Part shown: positions 43,571-54,215 of the stretch, in pieces
Position numbering within the stretch: the first letter of the stretch is position 1
Layout of the letters: each line of letters opens with the position of its first letter
NCBI GenBank assembly: GCA_030512335.1
Contig: JAULSU010000006.1
Span: forward strand, 310,001 to 374,000
DNA: 64,000 nt
Direction of reading: 5' to 3'
Source: Immersiella caudata
Taxonomy: Eukaryota; Ascomycota; Sordariomycetes; Sordariales; Lasiosphaeriaceae
Notes under the pieces: model-generated
Seen by the model: the letters and a program-made list of their open reading frames with translations, nothing else
Database searches by the model: none
Told to the model about the DNA's origin: nothing
Made by a program: the position numbers and the translations under genes

Positions 43571-44270
43571 TTTGGGCACTCAGTTTCTCAAGAAAGACGG
43601 CAAGGACACGCATCGAGCGGGCGTGATCCTGCAACCTTATCAAGGCCGCAGTCACGTCAAACATGTGCCACTGCCATGGGAGCCTCGCGACATATTAGTG
43701 GCTAGGCTGACTGGGATATGATTAACGCGGTTAGATCCGCTGAATTATTTGTTTCAATAAACGCCACAATTGTCTTTTTTGACGTCTGCTCTGCCTCCGC
43801 CACCAGGCCAGATGAGGCTAGCTTGACGGTATGCAGGGGGTTGGCAAGGCGCAGGCAGGTCGCGGCTGGGCCTTAGGCTTGGATTCATTAGGTGCCACTG
43901 ACTGCATTGCCCCAAGGACGACCGAAAGGAGTTGACCGAGAATGAGGCCCGGCGGCTGTGGAGAGACGGACGACCGAACTCAATCAGAGCCTTGCGGGAT
44001 GTCATCCATGATCAAGATCACGTGATGACAACTTGCTTCAGGGGTTCCAAAACGCCAAGATAATGGTCAAGTCTACTATTTAGGGCTGTAGAGAACATAA
44101 GACTCACGTAAACTGAGGAACCGTCAAGACCCGGAAAGGATATGATCCCACATGTGTCTAGTTTGTCGGACCAGCCCCACGCTCCACTTCTCCCGGCTCA
44201 CTCTTCGTAGATGTTTGCGTCACTGTGCCACAGATGTCAGTAGGTGCTCCATGTAATGGCTGAAAGCGAC
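43571..44270. other. intergenic
   Basis: 3' flank of the amylase gene and upstream region of the membrane glycoprotein gene. No gene seen. Confidence 0.45.
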
Positions 44271-46077
44271 TCACAACTCCTCAGAGAACCTCTCGCGGCC
44301 TTCAGCATTCTTGTTGACCCATATGCTGACGCTGGTCTGCCCGCAAGTGAACTTGCCAAAGCCATCCTCTCCGATGGTCACCTCGTCGCTTTGCCAACCG
44401 AGAACATCAGTCCAGACTTCCCCGGCATGCATCTCTCCCACATGCATTCTTTTCCATCCCGGGCCTGCGTTGCTCAGAACCACGGCACATCCAAATCTGC
44501 GATCCCAAGTGCCATAGCGGACCCAGCCAATGCACGTCTCCCAGTCAAAGTAATCGGCTTGGACACCATAGCTGTACAGCTTCCGCGCCAGCATCATCTT
44601 CGGGAGGGCCCCGCCACAGGAAGGTGGAAATGGGTGTTCTCCCTTGATTCCGTAGAGATCGCCGTACCAAACGCAGGGGTAGCCTTGATTGCGGAGCAGG
44701 ATGAGAGCGTACGCCAGGGGCTTGAACCAGCCTTCAATGGGCGCCTCCAGGGCTTGATACGGCTGCGTATCGTGGTTCATCACAAGAGTCTAGCGAGGAT
44801 CAGCGGGTGAGGAGATAGGGGAAGTAGCAATACTAACCACAGCAGAGATAGGCTCAGCCTGCACAAAGGTTCCATCAAAAACTCTCCGGAGATCTGCGCC
44901 GTTTCCGCGGCTAATCTCGCTGAAGTTGTATACCAATGGTGTGTCAAACAGAGAAAACTTGTGACCCATGCGGTTGAGATATCCCCTCTGCCTCTTGTTA
45001 GCTTTGTCATTCAGGGATCACAGCGAACCCTACCAAGTCGTCAAGAGAATCCTTCCAGAACTCGCCCACGAAGAACCAGCCCTTGCCGTAGGCCTCGTCC
45101 ATCTGCACAACAAACTTGCGGAGGAAGTCTTGGTCGTAATGCTTGATAGCGTCGAACCGAATGCCACGAAGGGGAATCTCTTTTGCGAGCCACCTTCCCC
45201 AATGAAGAACGTCCTCTTCTACTTCAGGGTGTGCGTAGTCAAGATCGGAACCCATGAGGTAATCGCTGTGTCACGTCAGCCGCTGCGAGGCAAGGCTCGG
45301 AGGCGCTGAGATAAGCCTTAGGAGGAACAAATCATGCATAGCTCACTCACTAGTTGCCCTTCTCTCCATCCACATCGGGTGTTTGCGCCCAGCCCTGTGA
45401 TTGTTCTCCGATGATTTTATAGATGGCCTTCTTTCCGTTGGCAGCGTTGTAGTCGACACCACTGAAGTGATACCAGTGGTACTTCATCTTCGAGTACTTT
45501 CCCTTCCGGCCAGGGAAATCGAAGCCAACCCATGCGTCGATTTCGTACTGCTCGCTGACGTGCTGGTTGCGGTTGTCGGGGTCAACTTCGATTGCCTGAC
45601 ACTTCTCCCTGTGGTCGGCAGCAAACTTGTGGTTGAGAACAGCATCCCAGTACAAACCGACACCGTTTTTCTTTGCGGTGTGGGCAAGCTTCAGAAGCTC
45701 CTCCTTGGTGCCCCATTTGGTGGCAATACCGTCTTTTTGATCGAATTCGCCAAGGTCGTAGAGATCGTAGATATCGTATCCGTTTCCATTTTTAGACGAA
45801 CCCTTGCATCTGGATATCTGTTAGGCCAGCCCTGGTGATGGAATGAGGCTCAATTACCCTGTGCCAGCGTCAGCTTCCGTGAGTCTTCATCGAAGGGGGA
45901 GGATCACGGTCAACACAGACCTGGAGGGACCCAGATGTTGTCGATTCCCCACCGCTTGAGGCCGGCAACATGCTTCTCAAGACGTACCCAATGTTTCTGG
46001 TCTGCAGGTACATACCATTCAAAGCCCTGCATCATGGTCATGTTCTCAGGGGTGGGGTTTTTAGCGTGTTCACCCAT
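44271..46077 (-). CDS. GH13 alpha-amylase, intracellular type
   Basis: Five exons, 46077-45917, 45809-45351, 45265-45034, 44987-44838 and 44789-44271, give about 506 aa. The first splice (45917/45809) is the least certain. All GH13 landmarks are present: MMQGFEWYVPADQKHW, GYDIYDLYDLGEFDQK, LYWDAVLNHKF, and RGIRFDAIKHYD with the nucleophile Asp. WFFVGEFWKD carries the acid/base Glu and LVMNHDTQP the third catalytic Asp. The set matches the glucanohydrolase subfamily that includes bacterial liquefying amylases and fungal cytoplasmic alpha-amylases, which cut alpha-1,4 glucans inside the cell. Consistent with this, the protein starts MGEHAKNPTPENMTM without a signal peptide. Confidence 0.9.
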
Positions 46078-47911
46078 CTTGGCGGTTGGACTGTGACTGC
46101 AACGAGGGCTGAACGAAAAAAAGAGATTATCCAAAGATGCGACGAGGAGGCAAGCAGTCTAGACCAGCAAACCAGGGAGTGAGACTAAATAGGGAAATCT
46201 GCGGTCCGCCGAGTGAGTCGTGGTGTGTTCAGCTGCTGACCTTGCTGGTTGGCGCGCAGGCTATCTCCGAGCGAAATCAACCGGTCTGGATCTCACGGTG
46301 CAGGAAAGCTGGTGGTCTGATTCGAGGGATTTTGCCGGCGCACGCTTGGTAGGTTGCATGCATGAAACCAGCCAGCCTCAACGGTCGATGGCGTGCAGGG
46401 TGAGAGTTCCCAGATTTGGTGACGACGTGGCGGTGCGGCGGAAGAACCAGCGGTGTGCTATCCACTGCGGCAAATCTTTGAGGTGCGTCGCCAGAAAGTT
46501 GGAAGTGGGAAGGAGCTACCGACCGCACTTCAATGCAACAAACAGCCCGACCAGCAGGAATGCACAGAAAGCAACGGAATACCAGGGCTTGCTTGGCGGG
46601 GAATTGAGACGGCGTCCTCTTGCGGCAGTTTTGCAAACCTATTCTGTGAAATGGGATGGATTGGTGCTCGCAAACGCTACCTACCTTATCTCTTTGCAAA
46701 CTTGATAGGTATTTCCGGATTGCCGCATCTCGCAATGGGGCGAGTCACGGTGGACTCACCTCCTCACATATTATTCCAGACCGCAAGATACCACCAGTAA
46801 TGGAGTTGCGTGCACCATTCGCATCGGATGGCGGTTGGGGAGGCCGTCTGTGACTCCGCTTCCCGTCAGGGGCCAGTCCCTCAGAATCGATGACGAGACC
46901 GCTGGGCTATGGAGCTCCGGCCACCTTCCAGAACTCACACCTTTCTCGTCTGCGATGCCAAATTTCTGGTCGTATTTCGCTGCTCTCTGGGAGCCTCTGA
47001 CTCCCTAGTGCTCAGGAGATGCTGTTAGGAGATAGGAGGGAAAAGCTGCACCAACTCGGCGTGTGCAGAGGAAGTTCTCCACCCGTAAACTTGTGGAGTC
47101 AACCTTATCGCGATCCGCACCAGTGCGCTCACCAGCAAAATGCAGCTCCATCGGTCGATTCCAAGGGCGACGGCGAGTTCAGATCGCGTTTCACTTCATG
47201 GAAGTGACGAAGAGCATCACCTATGTCACCCAATCTCAGGCTGGATTGATCGGCAATGCGGCATGAAGCATTAAAGAGCTGGAGGGAGACTGGTCCCTGA
47301 AATTCGGAACGGCCCCAGATTTGGCGAGGTCGACCCACGACTACGGTTCGTACCCCGCTGCAACGACAGGGAGAGTCTGGATTGAGCCGGGCGTTGAATG
47401 ACGTCAGCGACGTTGCTGGGTGAGGATGGCATGATCTGATGAAATGCTCGAATGGCAGCTTTTTCAGTAAGAGAAGATAGGCCTCCTCTAAATTTCGAAG
47501 CCCAAGATTGATCAAATCTCTTTTTGACACTTCGCTTCTCTTCGACTTGTCCAAGTGGATCATCGTTTCGTTGTGCGGAGACGGTTGACAGCGGAAGCAC
47601 CCGGCGTTCCCACCAAGCCAAGTGTGGGGCTGATTGCCCCAGCAACACGAATTTGTTGACACGACAGCCAAATGAGAGGTCGTGCTGCCTCGTCACAGAA
47701 TTGACGCCCGCAGCGGCCAGTGGGACGATTGCATGATCAAAACAGTCGACTCCCAATCGCCTCTTCCGAATTCTGCCAGCGCATCGCGGCTATAGACTGA
47801 TTGCGCAACATCGCACCTCATTGGCACTGCTTGGTTGCCAGAGTCCCCATGCAGGAGGCCGGGCCGCTGCTATAAACACCGATCACTTTCGAACGTCCGA
47901 CCGTTGCAGAC
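46078..47911. other. intergenic, 1.8 kb divergent promoter region
   Basis: Lies between the divergently read amylase and the large acidic-protein gene. Short frames of up to 180 codons occur on the minus strand but lack family features. No gene called. Confidence 0.45.
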
Positions 47912-50900
47912 ATGCCGCGCAAGGACGAAGATTTAGACTTCAAGATCTTTGTCGATCCATCGTGTCTGAGCGACCTAATGGACGACGAAACCACAACCAC
48001 AACGCAAACGCCCGTCGAGGCACCCTCCCCGATTGCCGACATTCCAGTCGCTGCCGAACCGACCGAGCAGCCACAGGATTCCGACTTGCACGAGGCATTT
48101 GACAGGCCAGAAGACGCCACGCCCGCAATCGAGACACAAATTCCAGAGACAGCCGACCGAGCTCCAGAGGAGCCAGCCGAGGAAGCATCTGACGAGCGAC
48201 CTGACGAGGCAGAGCTCGACGTCACAGAGCCTGCCGCAGCGCTTGAGGCTGAAGAGCAAGACGAGCACGACACATCGGTCGTCGAAGAAGAGTCGATTCT
48301 CGAGGGCGACAGCACAATTGAGGAAGAACTAGTCAACGATCACTCCGAGATCATCGAGAACGAAGATGCCGCCGCCGTCGGGGATGAGTCGGTCCTCGAG
48401 TCGGAGCACAGCAAAGTGGAGCATGACGTTGAAGAGACACCCGAAGCGGATCATCATACAGAAGACGACGTCAATGATAGGTCCTTAGTGGACGAAGAGC
48501 AGCAAGGGGTGGGGGACGAGAGCTACACTGGCGAGGACGCAGAGACCCCCAAGGCTTTGCGCAATCGTCCCTCGGATGCAGAAGAAGAGACCGAGCTCAG
48601 GCCAGCGGCTTCCACATCAACCGATAGAAAGGCATCGCTACGCACTGAGGCGCTCATCCAGGCAGCCGCTCGAGCAGTCGTCGCCAAGTTGGAGAAACGC
48701 AGCAGCGGCGATCGAGATTCGACCAGCCAGATCGATGAAGAGGCCGACACTTCTCTTCTGAGCACCGACTCCCAAGACCATTACGACGTGGATGACAGAA
48801 GAACTTCCTACCAGGATGGCCCGAGCCAGAGCCGCCGCGAGTCAACCGATTCCCAAATCCGCCACGAGATGCCGGCATCTGGTGACGAAGGCGGCGACAG
48901 CAGTTCCCAACACGAGGGGGAGGACGACGTGTTTAGCGATCGCAGCGCTCGAAGCTCAATCGGGTCCTTCGACGGACACAGTGACGGTGCCACCAAGCCA
49001 CAGGCACACGAGCAGACCCGCGACCAGTCTTTGGTCTCTCGCGGAAGATCCCCCAGAATCTCGGGGGTGTCCATCATCTCTGGCCTCTCTCAGTACGACA
49101 AGGACGACTTTGTGCCGACAAGCCGGGAGACTCGACTCCCTTTCCGCACGCCCTCAGATATCCGGGCCATGCAGATGACATCGCCCACGCCTTCCGTCTT
49201 CAGTGGTGCCTCACCCCGGTCTGCGAAGCGACATACCGGACACTCTGTTGGCAGCGTCCCTCGGGCGTCACACTTCCAAAGCCCAACTGGCTCCGCACAA
49301 TACTCTCCCAAGGGGCGCTCCACACCGACTCGCCTCAAAGCGCGCAAAGTCACCCCACCACTTGTGCTGCTTCATGTTACCCTGCTGCCCCTTCGCTGGA
49401 TGTGGGGCGATGTCTTGGACGGGCTGGACCCAGTCAATGGTAAAGCTCTTGATGAGAACAAGCAGGTGTATGAGGCGTCGGAGCAACTCAAGAGCCTTCG
49501 TGACGCTTGGAGGGAATTGCAGGACTGCGTTGGAGAGACTGTTCTCGAGCGTGGCGTTTTGCTTCCCCATCCGCAGAATGACTTTGAGGTTTTGGAGGAA
49601 AGACTCCTGGAGGCCTTGGAGCTACCCCTCCGGCGTCGCGCTAGAATCATGGAATGCGGCCATTACCTCGGCCCTTCGAACATTCCCGACTACGAGGATG
49701 ACGAAAGCGACGACGGCTACGCAACCGAGTCCGCCCGCACAAGAGACGAGAGGAGACATTGGTGCACCACCTGCAGGAGTGAAATCAAGTACGAGTCCCT
49801 CGGTCCCGGCAAGGTGTTTCGTGTCAAAGTCTACGCCAGCAACGGGCTCATGAAGGCTGGCGCTTGGGAGGCTTGCTGGAAAGACATGGAGCGGGTTGAC
49901 GTCGAGGTTGAACCAATTGTTGAACCAGCAATCCAAGCGGAGCTCGAACGGCTTGCAGAGGTCCAAATGAGAGCTGAGGAAGAGCGGCAGCGTGAAGAGG
50001 AGGAGAGGGAGAGGGAAGCACAAGCAGCTGCTGAGGAAGAACTCCGGCGCGAGGAAGAGATCGAGCGCGAGCTTGCCAAGGAATTGGCCGAGCCCAGCAC
50101 TGATCAAGCTCTCCCTGTTGCCCCAGAGCCAGACCACGCCTGGGCTGAAGCAGAGAGAGCCGACGCAGAGAGGCAGAGCCGGGATGTTGTGATGTCCTCA
50201 CCTCCTCCCTCGTCAATGCAGGTCACAATGCACGCATCGCCACCCCAGCCGCCATACAGCTCGGCTGTTCGTGCTGGCTCGCCAGCCTTGATGAGAGTTA
50301 CAAACTCCTCCCGATCGATGCAGTACGAGCCGATTGACACATCCGAGGAGCGCATGCGCCGCGACGAGGAACGTATGCGAGAGATCTATGGTGACGCCCC
50401 AACCCCGCAGGCGTATTCCGAGATGGGTTCGTCCGCTCGCGGTGAGCAAGGATCGACCAGGGCACGGCATCCGGATTCCTACGTGCCGCCTCCATCGCCT
50501 AGATCACCATCCGAGGAAGCATATGAGAGACGCCAACATCGCGACGCCCACAAACGAGGGCTCGAAAACGCCTCTTTCAGCGATCTCCTTCTCGAGGCGT
50601 TCAAGGTTCTCCTTCGCGACCCTAAGAATGTGGCGATCATCGTTCTTTGCATCTTCCTCACCTGTGTGATCGTTCGTCCAACACCCCAGGCTCCAGTATT
50701 CCCTGATGGTCAACTTGCCACCTACCGGCCTCAACCAAAGCAAGAGCCCGTCATGCACACGCCGGCCGCCCAGTTAGAGACACAAGCTCGCCCGCAGGTT
50801 GATGCACCCGCGGCCTCGCAGGAAACCAAGGCCGCATTGGATACGACATTGGTTGAAAGCATCTCCAATATCATCATGGAGACCTCCGCCGCGTCGGCAG

Positions 50901-52084
50901 GATTGGAGGCGCCTCTTCCCAGCAATCTACTGGAGGCCCCGCCGCCCAGTGAGGAACCTATTGCACCCGAAGTGGGTGGTGGGAACATCCCGGTCAAGGA
51001 TCCCGTGGTTCTTGAAGCGGCACCGAAGGATATCCCGATTGAGGCACCCCAGGTGGTGCTGAGTATCCCGAGCGAGGAACCGGAACAGGCCCTCGATTCT
51101 ATTTCCAGTGAGATTGACACCAGTGCCCCCTTGGAGTTTGATGCGCCCGTTGCATTTTTGGAGGAATCCGTCGCTCTTGACGTTCCCGTCGAGACAGCAT
51201 CAGCAGCTATCCCCGGGGAAGACCTTACGGTTCTCCCAGCTGCCGATGTTCCTTCGGATGAGGTGGCAGCAGATCCGGCATCTGTTGAGGCCTCGGATAT
51301 TCCTCCCAGCGGCGTTGCAACGGTGGTTGATGATGTGGCTGCTAACCAGGAGTCTGGTGGTGAACAGGGGATTGAGTTGAGTGGTGAAGTGGGGAGCCTT
51401 GTGGCTGTGGCTGCAGAAGTGGTTGATTCCGATGACAAGAAGTCGGTTGATGTTGAAGAGCCCGTGGATATCGCCAAGGAAGCACCATCTACCAGCGAGG
51501 AGGCTCTCGAGAGCGAGGAGGCTCTGGAGGCCGAGGTTCCCATGGTTGTCGAGGCTTTACTTGAGACAGAGACTGTCCAGGAAGCTGAGATTGCTGCCGA
51601 TGACGAGGTCACTATCGAACCTTCGCTTGAGACAGACTCTGTTCAGGAAGTTGAGGCTGCTGTCGATAAGGAGGCCACTGTCGAGGCTCCTCTCAGTCTT
51701 GAAGTGCCGCTCGACACCGAGACGTCGTCCTCCTCTTCCGTTGCAGAGAGCAGCCAGACCACTGCGACGGAGGTTTCGGCGGAGGCCACCCACCCATGTG
51801 AGAGTTACGTGCGATCACACATGGCCGCCGAGGCCGCAGCAACGCCCCTTGCCTTCCCAGTCACGCAGAGAACTACTATCAAGGTCTTCGAAACCGTCAC
51901 AGAGACTGTCCTCGTGAGCGTCACTGCTACCGAGACAGTCTCGTTCGCTACGGAGACGGCCTCCTTCGTCGAAACAGCCGTGCCGCAAACCGTCGAGGAA
52001 ACAGTTTATGAGACGGAGACTCTCCATGTTACGGTCTCGATTCCGATGGATGCGGCTCCAACTGCTGGCCATGACGAGCTCTGA
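47912..52084 (+). CDS. large acidic protein with coiled coil and one membrane helix
   Basis: A single exon of 1390 aa from the ATG giving MPRKDEDLDFKIFVDPSC. Residues 1-300 are strongly acidic and disordered; a Ser/Arg-rich part follows. A folded region (about 490-680) has VLLHVTLLPLRWMWGDVLDG, the Cys/His group CGHYL...HWCTTCRSEI (about 581-621) and KVYASNGLMKAGAWEACWKD. A Glu/Arg coiled coil runs from about 680 to 730. One hydrophobic helix VAIIVLCIFLTCVIV lies near 908-922, preceded by SFSDLLLEAFKVLLRDPKN. The remaining 460 residues are acidic with degenerate VQEVE/VEAP repeats and end in a Thr/Glu/Val beta-rich repeat (TVTETVLVSVTATETV). It matches a conserved filamentous-fungal protein that databases sometimes label a pathway-specific nitrogen regulator. 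I see no DNA-binding domain and consider that label doubtful. Confidence 0.8.
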   Translation: MPRKDEDLDFKIFVDPSCLSDLMDDETTTTTQTPVEAPSPIADIPVAAEPTEQPQDSDLHEAFDRPEDATPAIETQIPETADRAPEEPAEEASDERPDEAELDVTEPAAALEAEEQDEHDTSVVEEESILEGDSTIEEELVNDHSEIIENEDAAAVGDESVLESEHSKVEHDVEETPEADHHTEDDVNDRSLVDEEQQGVGDESYTGEDAETPKALRNRPSDAEEETELRPAASTSTDRKASLRTEALIQAAARAVVAKLEKRSSGDRDSTSQIDEEADTSLLSTDSQDHYDVDDRRTSYQDGPSQSRRESTDSQIRHEMPASGDEGGDSSSQHEGEDDVFSDRSARSSIGSFDGHSDGATKPQAHEQTRDQSLVSRGRSPRISGVSIISGLSQYDKDDFVPTSRETRLPFRTPSDIRAMQMTSPTPSVFSGASPRSAKRHTGHSVGSVPRASHFQSPTGSAQYSPKGRSTPTRLKARKVTPPLVLLHVTLLPLRWMWGDVLDGLDPVNGKALDENKQVYEASEQLKSLRDAWRELQDCVGETVLERGVLLPHPQNDFEVLEERLLEALELPLRRRARIMECGHYLGPSNIPDYEDDESDDGYATESARTRDERRHWCTTCRSEIKYESLGPGKVFRVKVYASNGLMKAGAWEACWKDMERVDVEVEPIVEPAIQAELERLAEVQMRAEEERQREEEEREREAQAAAEEELRREEEIERELAKELAEPSTDQALPVAPEPDHAWAEAERADAERQSRDVVMSSPPPSSMQVTMHASPPQPPYSSAVRAGSPALMRVTNSSRSMQYEPIDTSEERMRRDEERMREIYGDAPTPQAYSEMGSSARGEQGSTRARHPDSYVPPPSPRSPSEEAYERRQHRDAHKRGLENASFSDLLLEAFKVLLRDPKNVAIIVLCIFLTCVIVRPTPQAPVFPDGQLATYRPQPKQEPVMHTPAAQLETQARPQVDAPAASQETKAALDTTLVESISNIIMETSAASAGLEAPLPSNLLEAPPPSEEPIAPEVGGGNIPVKDPVVLEAAPKDIPIEAPQVVLSIPSEEPEQALDSISSEIDTSAPLEFDAPVAFLEESVALDVPVETASAAIPGEDLTVLPAADVPSDEVAADPASVEASDIPPSGVATVVDDVAANQESGGEQGIELSGEVGSLVAVAAEVVDSDDKKSVDVEEPVDIAKEAPSTSEEALESEEALEAEVPMVVEALLETETVQEAEIAADDEVTIEPSLETDSVQEVEAAVDKEATVEAPLSLEVPLDTETSSSSSVAESSQTTATEVSAEATHPCESYVRSHMAAEAAATPLAFPVTQRTTIKVFETVTETVLVSVTATETVSFATETASFVETAVPQTVEETVYETETLHVTVSIPMDAAPTAGHDEL

Positions 52085-53540
52085 GTTGCTAAGCATTTAC
52101 CACTCTGTTTGAACGACTCTCGAATTTCGCAAATGCTGCATTTACAGGACAACATACTCGGCGTCATCTCGCTTCGGTACCCCGTCACAAGCCTCAGCAC
52201 TCGACACATCCCTGGAAGGAAGAGATTTTGGATTTTACAATTAGTTTGTCATTTTGGTCTTGCGCTGCGCTTCCTTGTCACTACACTTGCTTGCTGCATA
52301 GCGACTACCCCCACCTGCGATTCTGAACGATCATGGGATGGAATGGCTGGATGGATGTTTGTATGGAATGGACATTGATGGATATGAGTGAAGGATAAGA
52401 CCTTGATAGTGAGAGTATATAATGTAGGGAACGTACAATACATAGACTGAGAATGGAGAATACCCAATTTGTCGGAAAGGCTTGACCTTGCAGTTGATGT
52501 GATGTGATGTGACTTCGAAGGCCGAAACAGGAGCATTGTACCACATGCGCGCGGATCATCTGGTAAGAAATTGCCCCCTCTCATGCCTCTTGACCAACCT
52601 CACGTTCTAACACCCAAACCCCAGCTTAGAATACCACCGCTTCCACCCCGAATGCATCTACACCCGCATCCACAACCTCCAAGGTAGCAGCAATCCCCGC
52701 ATCCTCCTCACCATAGTCGACACAAACTTGCTTGCATACCTTTACGTGTCGGCTATATTCCCATCCTGCGTGACCGAGAGACGAAAGAGGTACAAGAAAT
52801 AACGTCAACTCAAGACACCAAACATTAGACTCTCAGCCACCTCTAGCACGAGTTCCGGAACTCCGCAGAATTATGCCACGATTCCTTTCTCGCTCTTTTG
52901 AATTCCTAACCACGAGAACTCCCCCCACGAGCTGTCTAAGAACTCCCTCGTCAACAACGCCATCGTCACCCTCTGCTGGTCCGCCGCCGGGGCAGCTCTC
53001 TACACCGAGCTCTTCAGGTCGTATGAACACGCCGACTTCGCGGCGATTCAGGGTCACCACGCGGCGGGGCATGTGAAAAAGTCAGTCGAGTTTGTGACTG
53101 TGCCAATGGCGGTGAATAAGGTGGCACCCATCACCACACAACGTGAGGAATTCCTTTAAGCATCCGTGGCCCCAATCTCTGTCTGATGAGGATTCCTGCC
53201 CCGACAATGACTGCAATTACTCCATGATGGACTCCGACTTCAGCGACAACAAGCGGGCGTGCGGGCTTCTGGCTCTGACTGTTGCGTCTTCATGCAGATG
53301 ATGAAGAGATCGGCTAAATTGTGGACTCAAGGGACGCAAGTATGCTTTTAGATTCGACTGAGGCCCCGAACGAGTATAAGACTGTTTGTTTCGACTTCTA
53401 TCAGGAGCCAACTCCCATCTTTTCCAAGGGGGCGATCAGGCACCTTGCCGACGTGTTTGCCGTGTGGGAATCTGGAACCCCTGAAAGTTCGCAGCGGAAG
53501 GCTGTATAGTCACAGGTCTCACCGATAACGGGGTTTCGCC

Positions 53541-53795
53541 CCTGTGCAAAGACTTGGCAGGTATAGCATCAAGGGTGCTCGCATGGCTCAGATGCAGAGG
53601 CTTCATGGGGATGGATTGGTGCGAGGGGCCCTTGATTTACTCCCAGAATCACCATGACTGAGGACCCTCCAGATCCAGGGCCCCTTGCACCAACCCGGTC
53701 CGCTGAAGCCCCCCCCCCCCCCCCCACGTGCCACTGCATCTGAGCCTTGCTCACAGCCTTGATGCCATACCTGCGAGGCCTTTGGGCCTTTGTGA
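53541..53795. repeat. 250 bp imperfect inverted repeat (fold-back)
   Basis: Left arm 53541-53640 and right arm about 53672-53795 are reverse complements over about 100 bp with few mismatches. Examples are GGCTCAGATGCAG against CTGCATCTGAGCC, ATTGGTGCGAGGGGCCC against GGGCCCCTTGCACCAA, and GGTATAGCATCAAGG against CCTTGATGCCATACC. The loop is about 35 bp. The right arm contains an extra 17-nt C run (53709-53725). No transposase is present. Confidence 0.8.
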
Positions 53796-54200
53796 AGGCC
53801 CTGAGAACCCATCTGCCGCTTTGAGAGCCGCTGTAATTATAACAAGAGGCCTCATGAACAATTGAAAAGGCCTCATTGGCATTGTAGAAGGCCTGTTAGG
53901 CCATGACGGAACGCCCCAGATAGTCCTTTATAGAGATCACAAAAGCTGTCGTGAGGTTGTAAAAAGGCCTGATTGTCATCGTGGAAGGCCTGTTACATAC
54001 AACAGAACGCGCCTAGTAGTGCTTAATGGTGATCACAGGAGGCCTGGTTAATACTACCAGAGGCCTTCGTAACATCACCAGAGGCCTTTATTTACATAGT
54101 AAGAGGGCCTGTCACGTATGCAATGGGACGTCTCAGTGAATAAAGGTAACGCCTTATTGCATTTCTAGGAGCCCTGTTTAATGCCTATTAACGCCTAATA
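53770..54200. repeat. degenerate 21 bp tandem repeat with AGGCCT cores
   Basis: AGGCCT occurs at 53847, 53868, 53889, 53965, 53986, 54040, 54061 and 54082, mostly exactly 21 bp apart. Gaps are filled by mutated units (for example ACGCGCCT near 54007, GGGCCT at 54105). Unit tails are A/T-rich and loosely alike (TCATGAACAATTGAAA, GATTGTCATCGTGGA). The array starts in the right arm of the fold-back and ends about 20 bp past the chorismate synthase stop codon. Confidence 0.75.
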
Positions 54201-54215
54201 ACTTTTTTCTAACGC

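Larger units (their letters stand above)
52085..54215. other. intergenic, 2.1 kb, with possible gene remnant and repeats
   Basis: No intact gene. At about 52930-53160 (plus) one frame reads NSLVNNAIVTLCWSAAGAAL and ELFRSYEHADFAAIQGHHAA, which looks protein-coding but has no start or partner exon; it may be a remnant. The right half is occupied by the fold-back and 21 bp repeats listed separately. Confidence 0.4.

Noticed and set aside
50731..51612. 293-codon Ser/Thr-rich minus-strand frame
   Set aside because: Mirror of the acidic Glu/Val/Ala-rich coding sequence of the large plus-strand gene.
53321..53509. Small plus-strand frame near the fold-back
   Set aside because: Begins with GTG, has no partner exon and no family features.
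53770..54200. AGGCCT array as telomeric or subtelomeric repeat
   Set aside because: Unit and length do not match fungal TTAGGG-type repeats, and flanking genes are core housekeeping genes.
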